Positions 6,653-14,186 of a DNA stretch of 15,105 bases are shown piece after piece; position 1 is the stretch's first letter, and every line of letters begins with the position of its first letter. The notes under the pieces were generated by a model. That model was not told the origin of the DNA. It did no database searches and saw nothing but the letters and a program-made list of their open reading frames with translations. The position numbers and the translations under genes were made by a program. The DNA comes from an uncultured Clostridia bacterium. Its GTDB lineage: Bacteria; Bacillota; Clostridia; Lachnospirales; CAG-274. Location: contig CANRCU010000026.1 in the NCBI GenBank assembly GCA_947629215.1, positions 1 through 15,105 on the forward strand, written 5' to 3'.

Positions 6653-7105
6653 ATGCGTATTTTATGTCTTGATTTCGGTGAAAAAACAATAGGTGTTGCC
6701 ATAAGCGATCCCTTTGGCTGGACAGCTCAGGGGCTGGAGATTATACGCCGCAAAAACGAGAACGACCTTGTTTCGAGTATGGCAAGATTAAAGGAGATTT
6801 GCGCAGAATACACGGTCGACTTTATAGTGCTTGGTTACCCCAAAAATATGAACAATACGGAAGGTTCGCGTGCGCAAAAGACAGAGAATTTCAAAAAAAG
6901 GCTTGAAAAAGAGCTTAAACTCAAAGTTGAATTGTGGGACGAGCGTCTTTCGACCGCAGGCGCGGAAAGAAATTTGCTTGAGGCGGATCTTTCGCGCGGC
7001 AAACGCAAAAAAGTCATAGATAAAATGGCGGCTGTATTCATTCTGCAAGGCTATCTTGGCGCTAATGCAAGCAAAATAAAAAATCAGGGAGAAAGTTATG
7101 AGTGA
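6653..7105 (+). CDS. ruvX: RuvX/YqgF Holliday-junction resolvase-like nuclease
   Basis: A 150-residue RNase H-fold protein of the YqgF family, implicated in 16S rRNA 5' maturation and proposed as a Holliday-junction resolvase. D7 in CLDFGEKTIGVA, E97 in DERLST and D123 in VIDKMAA are the expected acidic residues. VLGYPKNMNNTEGSRA (59-74) is the conserved central loop, in which the usual GxP appears as GYP. Its length is typical. The RBS (GGAG) overlaps the ireB stop codon. Its last eight bases overlap the next gene, indicating translational coupling. Confidence 0.93.
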   Translation: MRILCLDFGEKTIGVAISDPFGWTAQGLEIIRRKNENDLVSSMARLKEICAEYTVDFIVLGYPKNMNNTEGSRAQKTENFKKRLEKELKLKVELWDERLSTAGAERNLLEADLSRGKRKKVIDKMAAVFILQGYLGANASKIKNQGESYE

Positions 7106-7436
7106 AAAAAATATAAACGACGAAAAGCTTGATATTGATGATCTCAATTTATTTGAAGGTCAGGACGAAACTTATGAGGTCGTTACCATGACGGACGAGG
7201 ACGGCAAGGAAAATGATTTTTTTGTAATGGACGGAATAGATTACAAAAACACCAAATATCTTTTGCTTGTCAGGGCTGAAGATTTTGACAAGGATGAACC
7301 CGAAGCGTTTATCTTTAAAGAAATTGAGGGCGACAACGAAGAATGTATTTACGAACCTGTTGAGGACGAGGACGAATATAAGAAAATACTTGTGCTTTTA
7401 CAGGACGAAGATGCGGATTATGAAATGAAATTCTGA
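7098..7436 (+). CDS. DUF1292 acidic small protein
   Basis: A 112-residue, highly acidic protein of the DUF1292 family (YrzB type), usually found beside ireB and ruvX. The conserved core is visible as YEVVTMTDEDGKENDFFVMD (26-45), then YLLLVRAED and AFIFKEIEGD, ending DEYKKILVLL. There is no signal peptide, membrane segment or known catalytic motif; function is unknown. The ATG lies inside the end of ruvX, with GGGAG a few bases upstream. Confidence 0.88.
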   Translation: MSEKNINDEKLDIDDLNLFEGQDETYEVVTMTDEDGKENDFFVMDGIDYKNTKYLLLVRAEDFDKDEPEAFIFKEIEGDNEECIYEPVEDEDEYKKILVLLQDEDADYEMKF

Positions 7437-7468
7437 TACGGCAAATCATATAACTTATAAATCCGACA

Positions 7469-7503
7469 AAAGGGGGCAAAAAAAGTCAAAATACGACCCC
7501 TTT
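7469..7503 (+). promoter_or_regulatory. hairpin in the RNase J leader
   Basis: AAAGGGG (7469-7475) and CCCCTTT (7497-7503) are perfect 7-bp arms around a 21-base A-rich loop. It lies in the 107-base gap between DUF1292 and the RNase J start, the only wide gap within the 5' half of the operon. There is no T-tract, so it does not look like a terminator. Confidence 0.45.
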
Positions 7504-7543
7504 GTTGTCATGTAAACAAAAAATACAAAAAGGAGGTGCGGTC

Positions 7544-9277
7544 TTGGCTTACAATAACAATAATAACAAACAGACAAGACAAAGACGTACCGTGCGGACA
7601 ACGCCAAAACCCAAATTAAAGATAATACCGCTTGGCGGTCTGCACGAGGTGGGGAAAAACATAACCGCATTTGAATACGAGGACGAAATTATTGTGGTGG
7701 ATTGCGGCGTTGCTTTCCCCGAGGACGATATGCCGGGTATAGACCTTGTTATACCGGATTTTTCATATCTTACAAAAAACAGAGAAAAGGTATTGGGTGT
7801 AGTGCTTACCCACGGTCACGAAGACCATATAGGTTCGCTGCCGTATTTTTTCAAGGAGATAAACGTACCCGTTTACGGAACAAGGCTGACGCTCGGGCTG
7901 GTCGAAACAAAGCTGAGAGAGCACGGTCTGTTGAATATGGTCGAACGTATCAATGTAAATGCCGGCGATACCGTGACTCTCGGCAAAAATTTCAAGGTCG
8001 AGTTTATACGTTCCACACACAGCATTGCGGATTCGGTCGCTCTTGCAATATATACCCCGGCAGGGCTTGTGGTGCATTCGGGCGATTTTAAGGTGGATTA
8101 TACGCCTATACAGGGCGAAATGATAGACCTTCAGCGTTTTGCGGAGCTTGGCAAAAAAGGCGTGCTGCTTTTTATGTGTGAAAGCACCAATGTCGAGCTT
8201 AAAGGCTATACCATGAGCGAGCGAAATGTCGGCGGCATCTTCAGGCAGATATTTGAAGACAGCCGGTCACAGAGGATAATGGTGGCGACGTTTTCGTCAA
8301 ATATAGACAGGATACAACAGATAATAAACTGCGCCATCGAGCATAAACGCAAGGTCTGTGTTATCGGCAGAAGTATGTCGAATGTTGTTAAAACGGCTGT
8401 GGAGCTTGGCTATCTGAAAGTCGACGAAACCACGCTGATAGACCCGAGCGAAATAAACAAATATACCGATGACAGGCTTGTTATCATAACTACAGGCAGT
8501 CAGGGCGAAACCATGTCGGCTCTGTCAAGGGTAGCAAGCGGCGAACATCGCCAAGTTGAGATAAGACCGGGCGACAAGGTAATAATAAGCGCTTCACCGA
8601 TACCAGGCAACGAAAAGAATGTTTACCGTGTTATCAACGAGCTTTTAAAAAAGGGCGCAGATGTCGTTTACGACGGTATAATGGACGTACACGTTTCGGG
8701 TCATGCCCGTCAGGAAGAAATAAAACTGCTGCATGCGCTTTTAAAACCGAAATACGTTATGCCCATTCACGGCGAATATAAAATGCTCATAACCCACCGT
8801 GACCTTGTCATGGGCATGGGTATGCCAAAAGAAAATGTCTTTCTTATGGCGAACGGCGATGTGCTTGAAATAAACCGTCAAGGCGGCAAAATACTGCCAA
8901 ACGCTGTACCGAGCGGACAGATTTTTGTTGACGGTTTAGGTGTGGGCGATGTCGGCAATATTGTTTTGCGTGACAGAAAGCATCTTTCTCAGGACGGTCT
9001 TATGATTGTTGTGGTGGCAATGGCACGTTACAGTGGCGAAATACTGAGCGGTCCCGATATTATCAGCCGAGGCTTTGTGTATGTACGTGAATCCGAGCAG
9101 CTTATGGATGAGGCTCGCGAGGTCGTGTGCGAGGCGCTTGATGAGTGTGACCGCAAAAATATAAACGATTGGAGTTATATTAAAACACTCATAAAAGACA
9201 CTCTGCGTGATTTTCTTTGGAAAAAAACAAGACGCAGCCCGATGATACTGCCGATAATAACCGAAATAAATGCATAA
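7544..9277 (+). CDS. rnj: ribonuclease J
   Basis: A 577-residue metallo-beta-lactamase/beta-CASP ribonuclease, the 5'-3' exo- and endonuclease central to mRNA decay and rRNA processing in Firmicutes. The start is TTG 7544, because AGGAGGTG (7531-7538) is correctly spaced before it; the frame is open upstream but lacks an RBS. A low-complexity asparagine and arginine-rich tail (residues 3-20) precedes the catalytic domain. The zinc motif H90-x-H92-x-D94-H95 is in LTHGHEDHIG, followed by STHSIADS (H159) and VVHSGDFKVD (H178, D181). The beta-CASP region carries ATFSSNIDRIQQI and DVHVSGHARQEE, with VMPIHGEYKML near the end of the nuclease core. Length and motif order fit a complete, active enzyme. 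A leader hairpin (7469-7503) may serve control of its own message. Confidence 0.96.
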   Translation: MAYNNNNNKQTRQRRTVRTTPKPKLKIIPLGGLHEVGKNITAFEYEDEIIVVDCGVAFPEDDMPGIDLVIPDFSYLTKNREKVLGVVLTHGHEDHIGSLPYFFKEINVPVYGTRLTLGLVETKLREHGLLNMVERINVNAGDTVTLGKNFKVEFIRSTHSIADSVALAIYTPAGLVVHSGDFKVDYTPIQGEMIDLQRFAELGKKGVLLFMCESTNVELKGYTMSERNVGGIFRQIFEDSRSQRIMVATFSSNIDRIQQIINCAIEHKRKVCVIGRSMSNVVKTAVELGYLKVDETTLIDPSEINKYTDDRLVIITTGSQGETMSALSRVASGEHRQVEIRPGDKVIISASPIPGNEKNVYRVINELLKKGADVVYDGIMDVHVSGHARQEEIKLLHALLKPKYVMPIHGEYKMLITHRDLVMGMGMPKENVFLMANGDVLEINRQGGKILPNAVPSGQIFVDGLGVGDVGNIVLRDRKHLSQDGLMIVVVAMARYSGEILSGPDIISRGFVYVRESEQLMDEAREVVCEALDECDRKNINDWSYIKTLIKDTLRDFLWKKTRRSPMILPIITEINA

Positions 9278-9287
9278 GGGGCAAAAA

Positions 9288-10502
9288 ATGAGATACACAA
9301 AACTTATAGTTTTTTTCATGCTCTCTTATTATATAATTTTTTGTTTTGACGCAATATTTCCCGTCGGGCTTACCGAAAAAGCGGCAGGGATACTGCTGCT
9401 GACGGTCGGTCTGTACGGTTTGGACAGTCTTTTCGGCTTTGTAAAAACAGAAAAACGCGAAGAAACATCGGGCAGATTTTCGGGCTGTGATATTCTCAGA
9501 ACTTTTGCCGTGCTTTTTGTGCCGCTGGTGCATTTTTTCGGCTTGAGCAATTTTTACGGTGAAAACCTCTCTTACGCTCTTTTTATACCGCTTTGCATAA
9601 GGTGGCTGTCGGTGACGGCGGTGCCGCTGTTTATGATAATAACGGGCTTTCTCAAATGTAACAAAACGGTCGGACTTAAGCATTATTCGGCTATACTGCC
9701 CGTTTTGGCAACGCATATTTTTGTTTCGTCGATAAGAATTTTATCGGATAAATATTGCAGGGGTATAGAAATTACAAACGAATATATAGCGGACAAGCTG
9801 TTGTTTTTTGATTACGGCTGGTATGTGCAGCTGTATATAGGTATGCTGCTTATAATGCCATTTGTAAACTCGGCTTATCACGGGCTTACAGACAAACGCC
9901 ACAAAGAAATGCTTGTGCTGACGCTTGTTTTTCTGACGGATGCGGGGCCTCTGACAAAGTTGGTCGTTCCGTCAACATGGCTGATACTCTATGTTTTTGC
10001 GTATTATTGTTTCGGTATGTATGTGAGGGAGTACCGCATAAAAATAAATCCCGTATTTACGGTAGCCATGCTTGTTTTTATAACGGCTTTGACTGCAGCA
10101 GCCACGACCGAACACGCAAACGGCGGTGTTCTTGACTGGGATTTTATAGGATATTCGGCAAATTCGGGGTATTCGTGTTTCCCCGTGTTCGTTATTGCGA
10201 CGCTTATGACGATACTGCTTATGGATATAAAGCTACCGTCGGCGCTTGCATTCCCGTTCCGTTCTTTAGGGAAAATATCGCTTGAAATGTATCTTTTCAG
10301 TCAGATGTTCGATGTTATACTCTATCCCTCGCTTGCGGCTGAGGGTTGGGCATTTGCCGATTTTTGGCATAATTGCATATTTGTGCTTTCCGTTATTTAT
10401 ACGGGGGCGCTGTTGTTTTCAAGCGTGAAATTTATTATATTCGGCATTGTGAAAATGCCGTTCGGGTGTCTGAAAATGTTTATTGAAAATAGAAGGAAGT
10501 GA
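9288..10502 (+). CDS. acyltransferase 3 family membrane protein
   Basis: A 404-residue polytopic protein of the acyltransferase 3 family, whose members O-acylate surface sugars and lipids. About ten hydrophobic segments are visible. The family signature is at residues 68-86: R71 (ILRTFAV) and H82 (VPLVHFFG), followed by VTAVPLFMIITGFL (109-122) and YGWYVQLYIGMLLIMP (176-191). The start is ATG 9288, with AGGGG six bases upstream; the in-frame ATG at 9270 would lie inside rnj. The first 65 residues add two membrane segments and a charged linker ahead of the usual domain start. The acceptor is not known; it may act on wall or membrane polymers. Confidence 0.85.
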   Translation: MRYTKLIVFFMLSYYIIFCFDAIFPVGLTEKAAGILLLTVGLYGLDSLFGFVKTEKREETSGRFSGCDILRTFAVLFVPLVHFFGLSNFYGENLSYALFIPLCIRWLSVTAVPLFMIITGFLKCNKTVGLKHYSAILPVLATHIFVSSIRILSDKYCRGIEITNEYIADKLLFFDYGWYVQLYIGMLLIMPFVNSAYHGLTDKRHKEMLVLTLVFLTDAGPLTKLVVPSTWLILYVFAYYCFGMYVREYRIKINPVFTVAMLVFITALTAAATTEHANGGVLDWDFIGYSANSGYSCFPVFVIATLMTILLMDIKLPSALAFPFRSLGKISLEMYLFSQMFDVILYPSLAAEGWAFADFWHNCIFVLSVIYTGALLFSSVKFIIFGIVKMPFGCLKMFIENRRK

Positions 10503-10506
10503 CTTT

Positions 10507-10866
10507 ATGGAGGAAAAAACGGCTATCGCCAAAAATATGGCGCGTCAAATATCAAAGCTGCTGACCGAAACAGAGCATTACGAGGCTTATCAGCGTGCAA
10601 GGGTCGAAATATACGCCGATAAGGATCTTTACAGAAAAATAAGGGAGTTTAATGAAAAACATCTGAGATTTCTTTATGCTGTAAGGGAAGGCAGGGCTAC
10701 TTTTGACGAGGAACGCTATCTTTCGCAGGAATTTCATAAATTGATGCTCAATAAAAATGTGAATACGTATTTTGAAACGGGTCTTTTTTATGTCGAGCTG
10801 CTTGCCGAAATATACAGCACAAGTCTTGGCGAGCTGCATATAGACCTTGATTTTATAGAGGTGTGA
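10507..10866 (+). CDS. YlbF/YmcA-family protein
   Basis: A 119-residue, mostly helical charged protein that fits the YlbF/YmcA family, small cytoplasmic proteins that in Bacillus form the Y-complex affecting RNase Y. Typical features are the N-terminal LLTETEHYEAYQRARVEIYA (19-38) and then a basic coil (DLYRKIREFNEKHLRF). The start ATG 10507 is preceded by GAAGGA nine bases away, four bases after the acyltransferase stop. Placement in an operon with RNase J is consistent with a link to RNA decay, but that link is inference. Family assignment comes from pattern and size only. Confidence 0.7.
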   Translation: MEEKTAIAKNMARQISKLLTETEHYEAYQRARVEIYADKDLYRKIREFNEKHLRFLYAVREGRATFDEERYLSQEFHKLMLNKNVNTYFETGLFYVELLAEIYSTSLGELHIDLDFIEV

Positions 10867-10869
10867 GCG

Positions 10870-11586
10870 ATGATAAACAACGGTCTTGTGCATTCGGGCA
10901 GCGCTGATATATATTACAGCCTGCACGCCAACGGCAAGGCAAAAACGCTTGTGCTGCTGCACGGCAACGGCGAAAGCAGCAGCCGCTTTGAAAAACATAT
11001 ACCGATATTTGGGCAATATTACAATGTATTGCTTATTGACAGCCGCGGTCACGGCAGGTCTACAATGGGCGACGGTGACCTCAGCCTTGGCAAATCCGCA
11101 GTTGACCTTGAAAATGTGCTTGAACACCTCGGGCTTGAAAAAGTATACCTTCTTGGGTTCAGCGACGGCGCAAATACGGCAATGTTATTTACGCCCAAAA
11201 ATAACAACAAGGTCGAAAAACTTGTGCTTGCAGGCGGTAATCTGAATTTCGGCGGTTTTAACTTTTCTACCAAAATATTTGTTGCCATAGGGTATTTTCT
11301 TGCTTTTTTGAATATGAAAGTAGATAAAAACAAAAGTTTTGAATATGCCTATTATCGGCTTATGTTTAAAGAACCGGATATAAAGCCGCACGAAATAAAC
11401 AAAATAGAGGCGCCGACGCTGGTGCTTGCCGGGAACAAAGATATGATAAAACGCAGTCATACCGATTTGATCTGCAACAGCATAAAAAAAGGCGTTCTTA
11501 AAATTTATGAGGGCGACCATTTTTATATTTACCGCGAACCGGAGGAATTTTGCAAAACGGTCATTGATTTTTTAGAAGAAAATTAA
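10870..11586 (+). CDS. alpha/beta hydrolase
   Basis: A 238-residue alpha/beta-hydrolase-fold protein. The oxyanion segment LLHGNGESS is at 29-37, IDSRGHGRS at 56-64, the nucleophile elbow G96-F-S98-D-G100, the acid D191 in LAGNKDMI, and the base H217 in EGDHFYIY. The triad is complete, so it should be active; a modest ester or similar small molecule is the likely substrate, but the sequence does not say which. There is no signal peptide. The ATG follows the YlbF stop by three bases with GAGGTG as RBS, making this the last gene of the operon. A terminator repeat follows 12 bases after the stop. Confidence 0.87.
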   Translation: MINNGLVHSGSADIYYSLHANGKAKTLVLLHGNGESSSRFEKHIPIFGQYYNVLLIDSRGHGRSTMGDGDLSLGKSAVDLENVLEHLGLEKVYLLGFSDGANTAMLFTPKNNNKVEKLVLAGGNLNFGGFNFSTKIFVAIGYFLAFLNMKVDKNKSFEYAYYRLMFKEPDIKPHEINKIEAPTLVLAGNKDMIKRSHTDLICNSIKKGVLKIYEGDHFYIYREPEEFCKTVIDFLEEN

Positions 11587-11598
11587 ATGGGCGATTTT

Positions 11599-11697
11599 AT
11601 GGGGCGCTGCCCCATACCCCGCAAGCCTTTTGAAAAAGGCTTGACCTAAAACTTTAAATTAACCCCTAAAGGTACCCTTTAGGGGTTGTTTTATTTG
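11599..11697 (+). repeat. three-hairpin gene-end repeat, copy 2
   Basis: Nearly identical to 5882-5979: GGGGC-GCT-GCCCC (11601-11613), CAAGCC...GGCTTG (11622-11643) and the 12-bp stem (11661-11687). It sits 12 bases downstream of the hydrolase stop, so it ends the seven-gene operon. The differences are confined to the unpaired linker before the third hairpin and to its tail, which here is more T-rich. Confidence 0.9.
11661..11697 (+). terminator. terminator of the ireB-rnj operon
   Basis: The same 12-bp stem and TAC loop as at 5944-5970, followed by GTTTTATTTG, a better T-tract than in the first copy. Confidence 0.75.
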
Positions 11698-11729
11698 ACT
11701 TTGTTTTAAAAGTTTAATTTGTTGCAGGG

Positions 11730-12031
11730 TTTAAAGAAATGTTGATAAATCAGGTTTTGGAGCAAAGCCCCTTTTAGATAAATAAAAAGCGGGCAGAGTT
11801 TGGGGCGAAGCCCATATCCGTGTGAGCTTTTTTCGAAGAAAAAAGTGAGCGCGGCGGGACAAGGACAAAGCCGTTTTAGGCTTTGTTCGCAGCCACGTTA
11901 ATTTTGCCCCGCTTTTCCTAAGTAAAAAATTACTTTTCGTTTACGAAAAGTAAAAATTTTTCACTTAGGCTTACCAAAAGCGGGCGGGGTTTGGGGCAGC
12001 GCCCCATTTAGATAAAAAGGGGCAAAGCCCC
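11730..12031 (+). repeat. long structured repeat, copy A
   Basis: About 300 bp with many hairpins and no coding capacity. From left to right: GGGGC-type units (11759-11771 imperfect, 11802-11814 imperfect), CTTTTTTC/GAAAAAAG near 11827-11845, ACAAAGCC/GGCTTTGT (11865-11886), and a large nested stem (about 11906-11985). That stem includes CTAAGT/ACTTAG and TACTTTTCG/CGAAAAGTA. Perfect GGGGC units follow at 11993-12005 and 12019-12031. An inverted homologue is at 13741-14030. The element occupies the gap between the hydrolase operon and the TolC-like gene, ending 23 bases from the latter's stop codon. Confidence 0.88.
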
Positions 12032-12054
12032 AATATAAAACAAAAACACAAACA

Positions 12055-13590
12055 TCAACCCAACAAATACGGCTTTTCAAATGTAGCATAAAGCATAATA
12101 TAATTGAGCTTGTTATCCTCAACAGCCTTTTCGGCATTAAGCACGCCCAACCTTGCCTGTTTAACGGTAAATTCGGTAGCCATACCCGCATTATAGCTGA
12201 CCACAGCCGAATTATAATCCGTTATAGCCTCCTCAACGGCAAGTTTCAGCTGCTTATCCTGCAAAGCAAGCTGTTGCAGCTGATGATAAGCCGAACGTAT
12301 ATTGTTCTCAATATTGTCTTTTCCGTCGCTCAAAGCCCTTGACGCAGTCGCAAGCGACGACCTCGCCGTTTTCTTTGACTCCGTCGCAAGACCGGGGTTC
12401 GTCCTTACCGAATAATCGGCAATAGTCACATCGCCTTCAAGTATCTTTATACTCGGCGCGCTCTCCCTTTGCTTGGTAATAAACACCTCTAACTTGAAAT
12501 CCGAAAGATCGCTTACTTCCTTGTCATAAACAACATATACGTCCTCGTCCGGTTCAAGCCCGAGGGTCTTGTTCAGCGCCTCTTTCTGCGATGCAATACT
12601 CTCTTCCAAAAGATTTATGTTCTTTTCAAGCTCGTCTTGTTCAAGCTGCGCCTTTTTAAGCTCCACATCGCTGGCATAGCCCAGACTGTTTTTCAGCTTT
12701 AAGTTTTCAAGGTTCTCCGCGCCCAATTCAACGCTTTGTTCAAGCAGTTTGAGCTGTATCTCACTGCCCTTTATGGCATTGACCTGGCTTAAAAGCGTTA
12801 TTTCGATACCGTCGCGCGCCATTTCCTCGTTTACCTTTGTAAGACTTTGCTGCACGTCTATCTGCTTCATACTTCTTGCAAGGGTAATACCGTTTTCGCT
12901 TGCCTCCTGAAGCTGCATCTCTATATTAAGCACCGCATCGGCATTGTCCAGAGAACCGAGCAAAGTATCGCTTAACGTATTGTATGCCCTGTCAAGAGCG
13001 GTTATCGAATCATTCAGATTTTTTCTTGTATCGTCTAAAACATCAACACTGTCGTCTATGTTTTTTAATGCGCTGCTCCTGTTTTCGGCAAGCTCTTTTG
13101 CCTCGTCAAAGGTAAGCACACGTGTTTTGTCGGTTATAATAGGCTTCGTATCCAAAAGAATATACTCGCTGTCCTTTTCGCGAATATCGATATTACGTGT
13201 CACTTCATCCCAGTTGACATCATAGCCGAGAGTTTCCGACATAAGGCGTACAGGCAGATAAAGCCGGTTGCCTATGCGCTGTATATCCAAGTCTTTCTCC
13301 TCACCGTCAACGACAGCAGTCATGGTATTTGCATCTATAACGATATTTTTGCCGTCAATGCTTATCTTTGCTTCATTTTTATATTTGTTCCAGTCGACCG
13401 TGCCACCTAACATCTCAAATATCGCACGCAGTGGCAGATAATTTTTACCGTCGATATTATAAGCACTGTTTTCGCCCGTTATCATCATACCGCCCGTTGA
13501 AAAGGTAACATTACTTTTTTCCGTGCGCGCATAGACCGGTACGGTCAGAAACAAGCCGCATAAAATAATGCATGAAATACGTTTTTTCAT
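12055..13590 (-). CDS. exported TolC-like coiled-coil protein with copper-amine-oxidase-type stalk repeats
   Basis: A 511-residue protein. A signal peptide (1-21) ends VPVYA, with cleavage likely before R22. Two stalk repeats of the copper amine oxidase N-terminal type follow: residues 44-84 (YLPLRAIFEMLGGTVDWN) and 107-136 (YLPVRLMSETLGYDVNWD). From about 155 to the end the protein is long amphipathic helix. It carries the outer-membrane-efflux pattern NSLGYASDVELKKAQLEQDE (301-320), repeated as NAGMATEFTVKQARLGVLNA (467-486). In diderms such proteins form efflux channels. In a presumed monoderm Firmicute this one is probably a wall-side or extracytoplasmic partner; that is inference. GGAG lies ten bases before the ATG. 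No efflux pump gene is adjacent. It stands as a single-gene unit with its own promoter, bracketed by inverted repeats. Confidence 0.85.
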   Translation of the reverse strand: MKKRISCIILCGLFLTVPVYARTEKSNVTFSTGGMMITGENSAYNIDGKNYLPLRAIFEMLGGTVDWNKYKNEAKISIDGKNIVIDANTMTAVVDGEEKDLDIQRIGNRLYLPVRLMSETLGYDVNWDEVTRNIDIREKDSEYILLDTKPIITDKTRVLTFDEAKELAENRSSALKNIDDSVDVLDDTRKNLNDSITALDRAYNTLSDTLLGSLDNADAVLNIEMQLQEASENGITLARSMKQIDVQQSLTKVNEEMARDGIEITLLSQVNAIKGSEIQLKLLEQSVELGAENLENLKLKNSLGYASDVELKKAQLEQDELEKNINLLEESIASQKEALNKTLGLEPDEDVYVVYDKEVSDLSDFKLEVFITKQRESAPSIKILEGDVTIADYSVRTNPGLATESKKTARSSLATASRALSDGKDNIENNIRSAYHQLQQLALQDKQLKLAVEEAITDYNSAVVSYNAGMATEFTVKQARLGVLNAEKAVEDNKLNYIMLYATFEKPYLLG

Positions 13591-13630
13591 TATTATAGGA
13601 CTCCTTTTATATATAAATAATATAATTTAC

Positions 13631-13674
13631 TTTTACAGTAAAACTATTGTACCATAAAACTAATTAAGGGTCAA
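13631..13674 (-). promoter_or_regulatory. sigma-A promoter and dyad for the TolC-like gene
   Basis: On the minus strand TTGACC (13674-13669), 17 bases, then TACAAT (13651-13646). The dyad TTTTAC-A-GTAAAA (13631-13643) lies over the expected start site, two bases past the -10, and could be an operator. Confidence 0.8.
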
Positions 13675-13740
13675 CATATATTTTTGGCTAAAATATTGAG
13701 ATTTGCGCAAGTTTTTTATGCATATTATATAAATCTAAAT

Positions 13741-14030
13741 GGGGCTCTGCCCCAAACCCCGCCATTTATCTAAATGGGGCTCTGCCCCATGCCCCGCCCG
13801 CTTTTTTTCTGAAGGCTAAGCAAAAAAAATTTGCTTTTCGTGAACGAAAAGCATTTTTTCGCTTAGGAAAAAGCGGGGCAAAAAATAAGTTACTTATAAT
13901 CACGTGGCTGCGAACAAAGTCGATTCCGACTTTGTCCTTGCCCCGCCGCGCTCGCTTTTTTCTTCGAAAAAAGCTCACACGGATATGAGGCTTCGCTCCA
14001 AAATCTGTTTCATTAAACATTCTTTTAAAA
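13741..14030 (-). repeat. long structured repeat, copy A' (inverted)
   Basis: Reverse complement of the 11730-12031 element, with diverged bases. Perfect GGGGC-TCT-GCCCC units (13741-13753, 13776-13788) lie next to the TolC promoter. Beyond them are the nested stem with CTAAGC/GCTTAG (13816-13866) and TGCTTTTCG/CGAAAAGCA (13832-13853), the ACAAAGTCG/CGACTTTGT hairpin (13914-13935), and a degenerate GGAGC unit near 13989-14000. Compared with copy A, one GGGGC-type unit of about 45 bp is missing at the distal end. Stem differences between copies are mostly paired. Confidence 0.88.
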
Positions 14031-14046
14031 CTCACAAGCACATTAA

Positions 14047-14091
14047 CCTCACGGCAAACACGCAAATGTTTCTCCGTGAGGCTGTTTTTTT
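14047..14091 (+). terminator. intrinsic terminator-like hairpin (+ strand)
   Basis: CCTCACGG (14047-14054) pairs perfectly with CCGTGAGG (14074-14081). An inner AAACA/TGTTT stem lies in the loop, and CTG plus seven Ts follow. On the + strand it would stop transcripts coming through the repeat toward rpoC. No plus-strand gene feeds it. Confidence 0.6.
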
Positions 14092-14186
14092 GAGCCGAAA
14101 CGGAGATCATTTGCGGGGCTTGCCTTTAGCGTTTTATTTTATTAATAAACTTTTTATAATAAAATGTTATTTTGGCTGCACTCACT

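Noticed and set aside
11730..12031. CRISPR array
   Set aside because: Units are nested hairpins of different types with irregular spacing, not direct repeats with unique spacers.
14047..14091. Terminator of rpoC
   Set aside because: The T-tract is on the + strand while rpoC is transcribed on the - strand; the gene-end repeat at 14187-14282 is a better candidate for rpoC.
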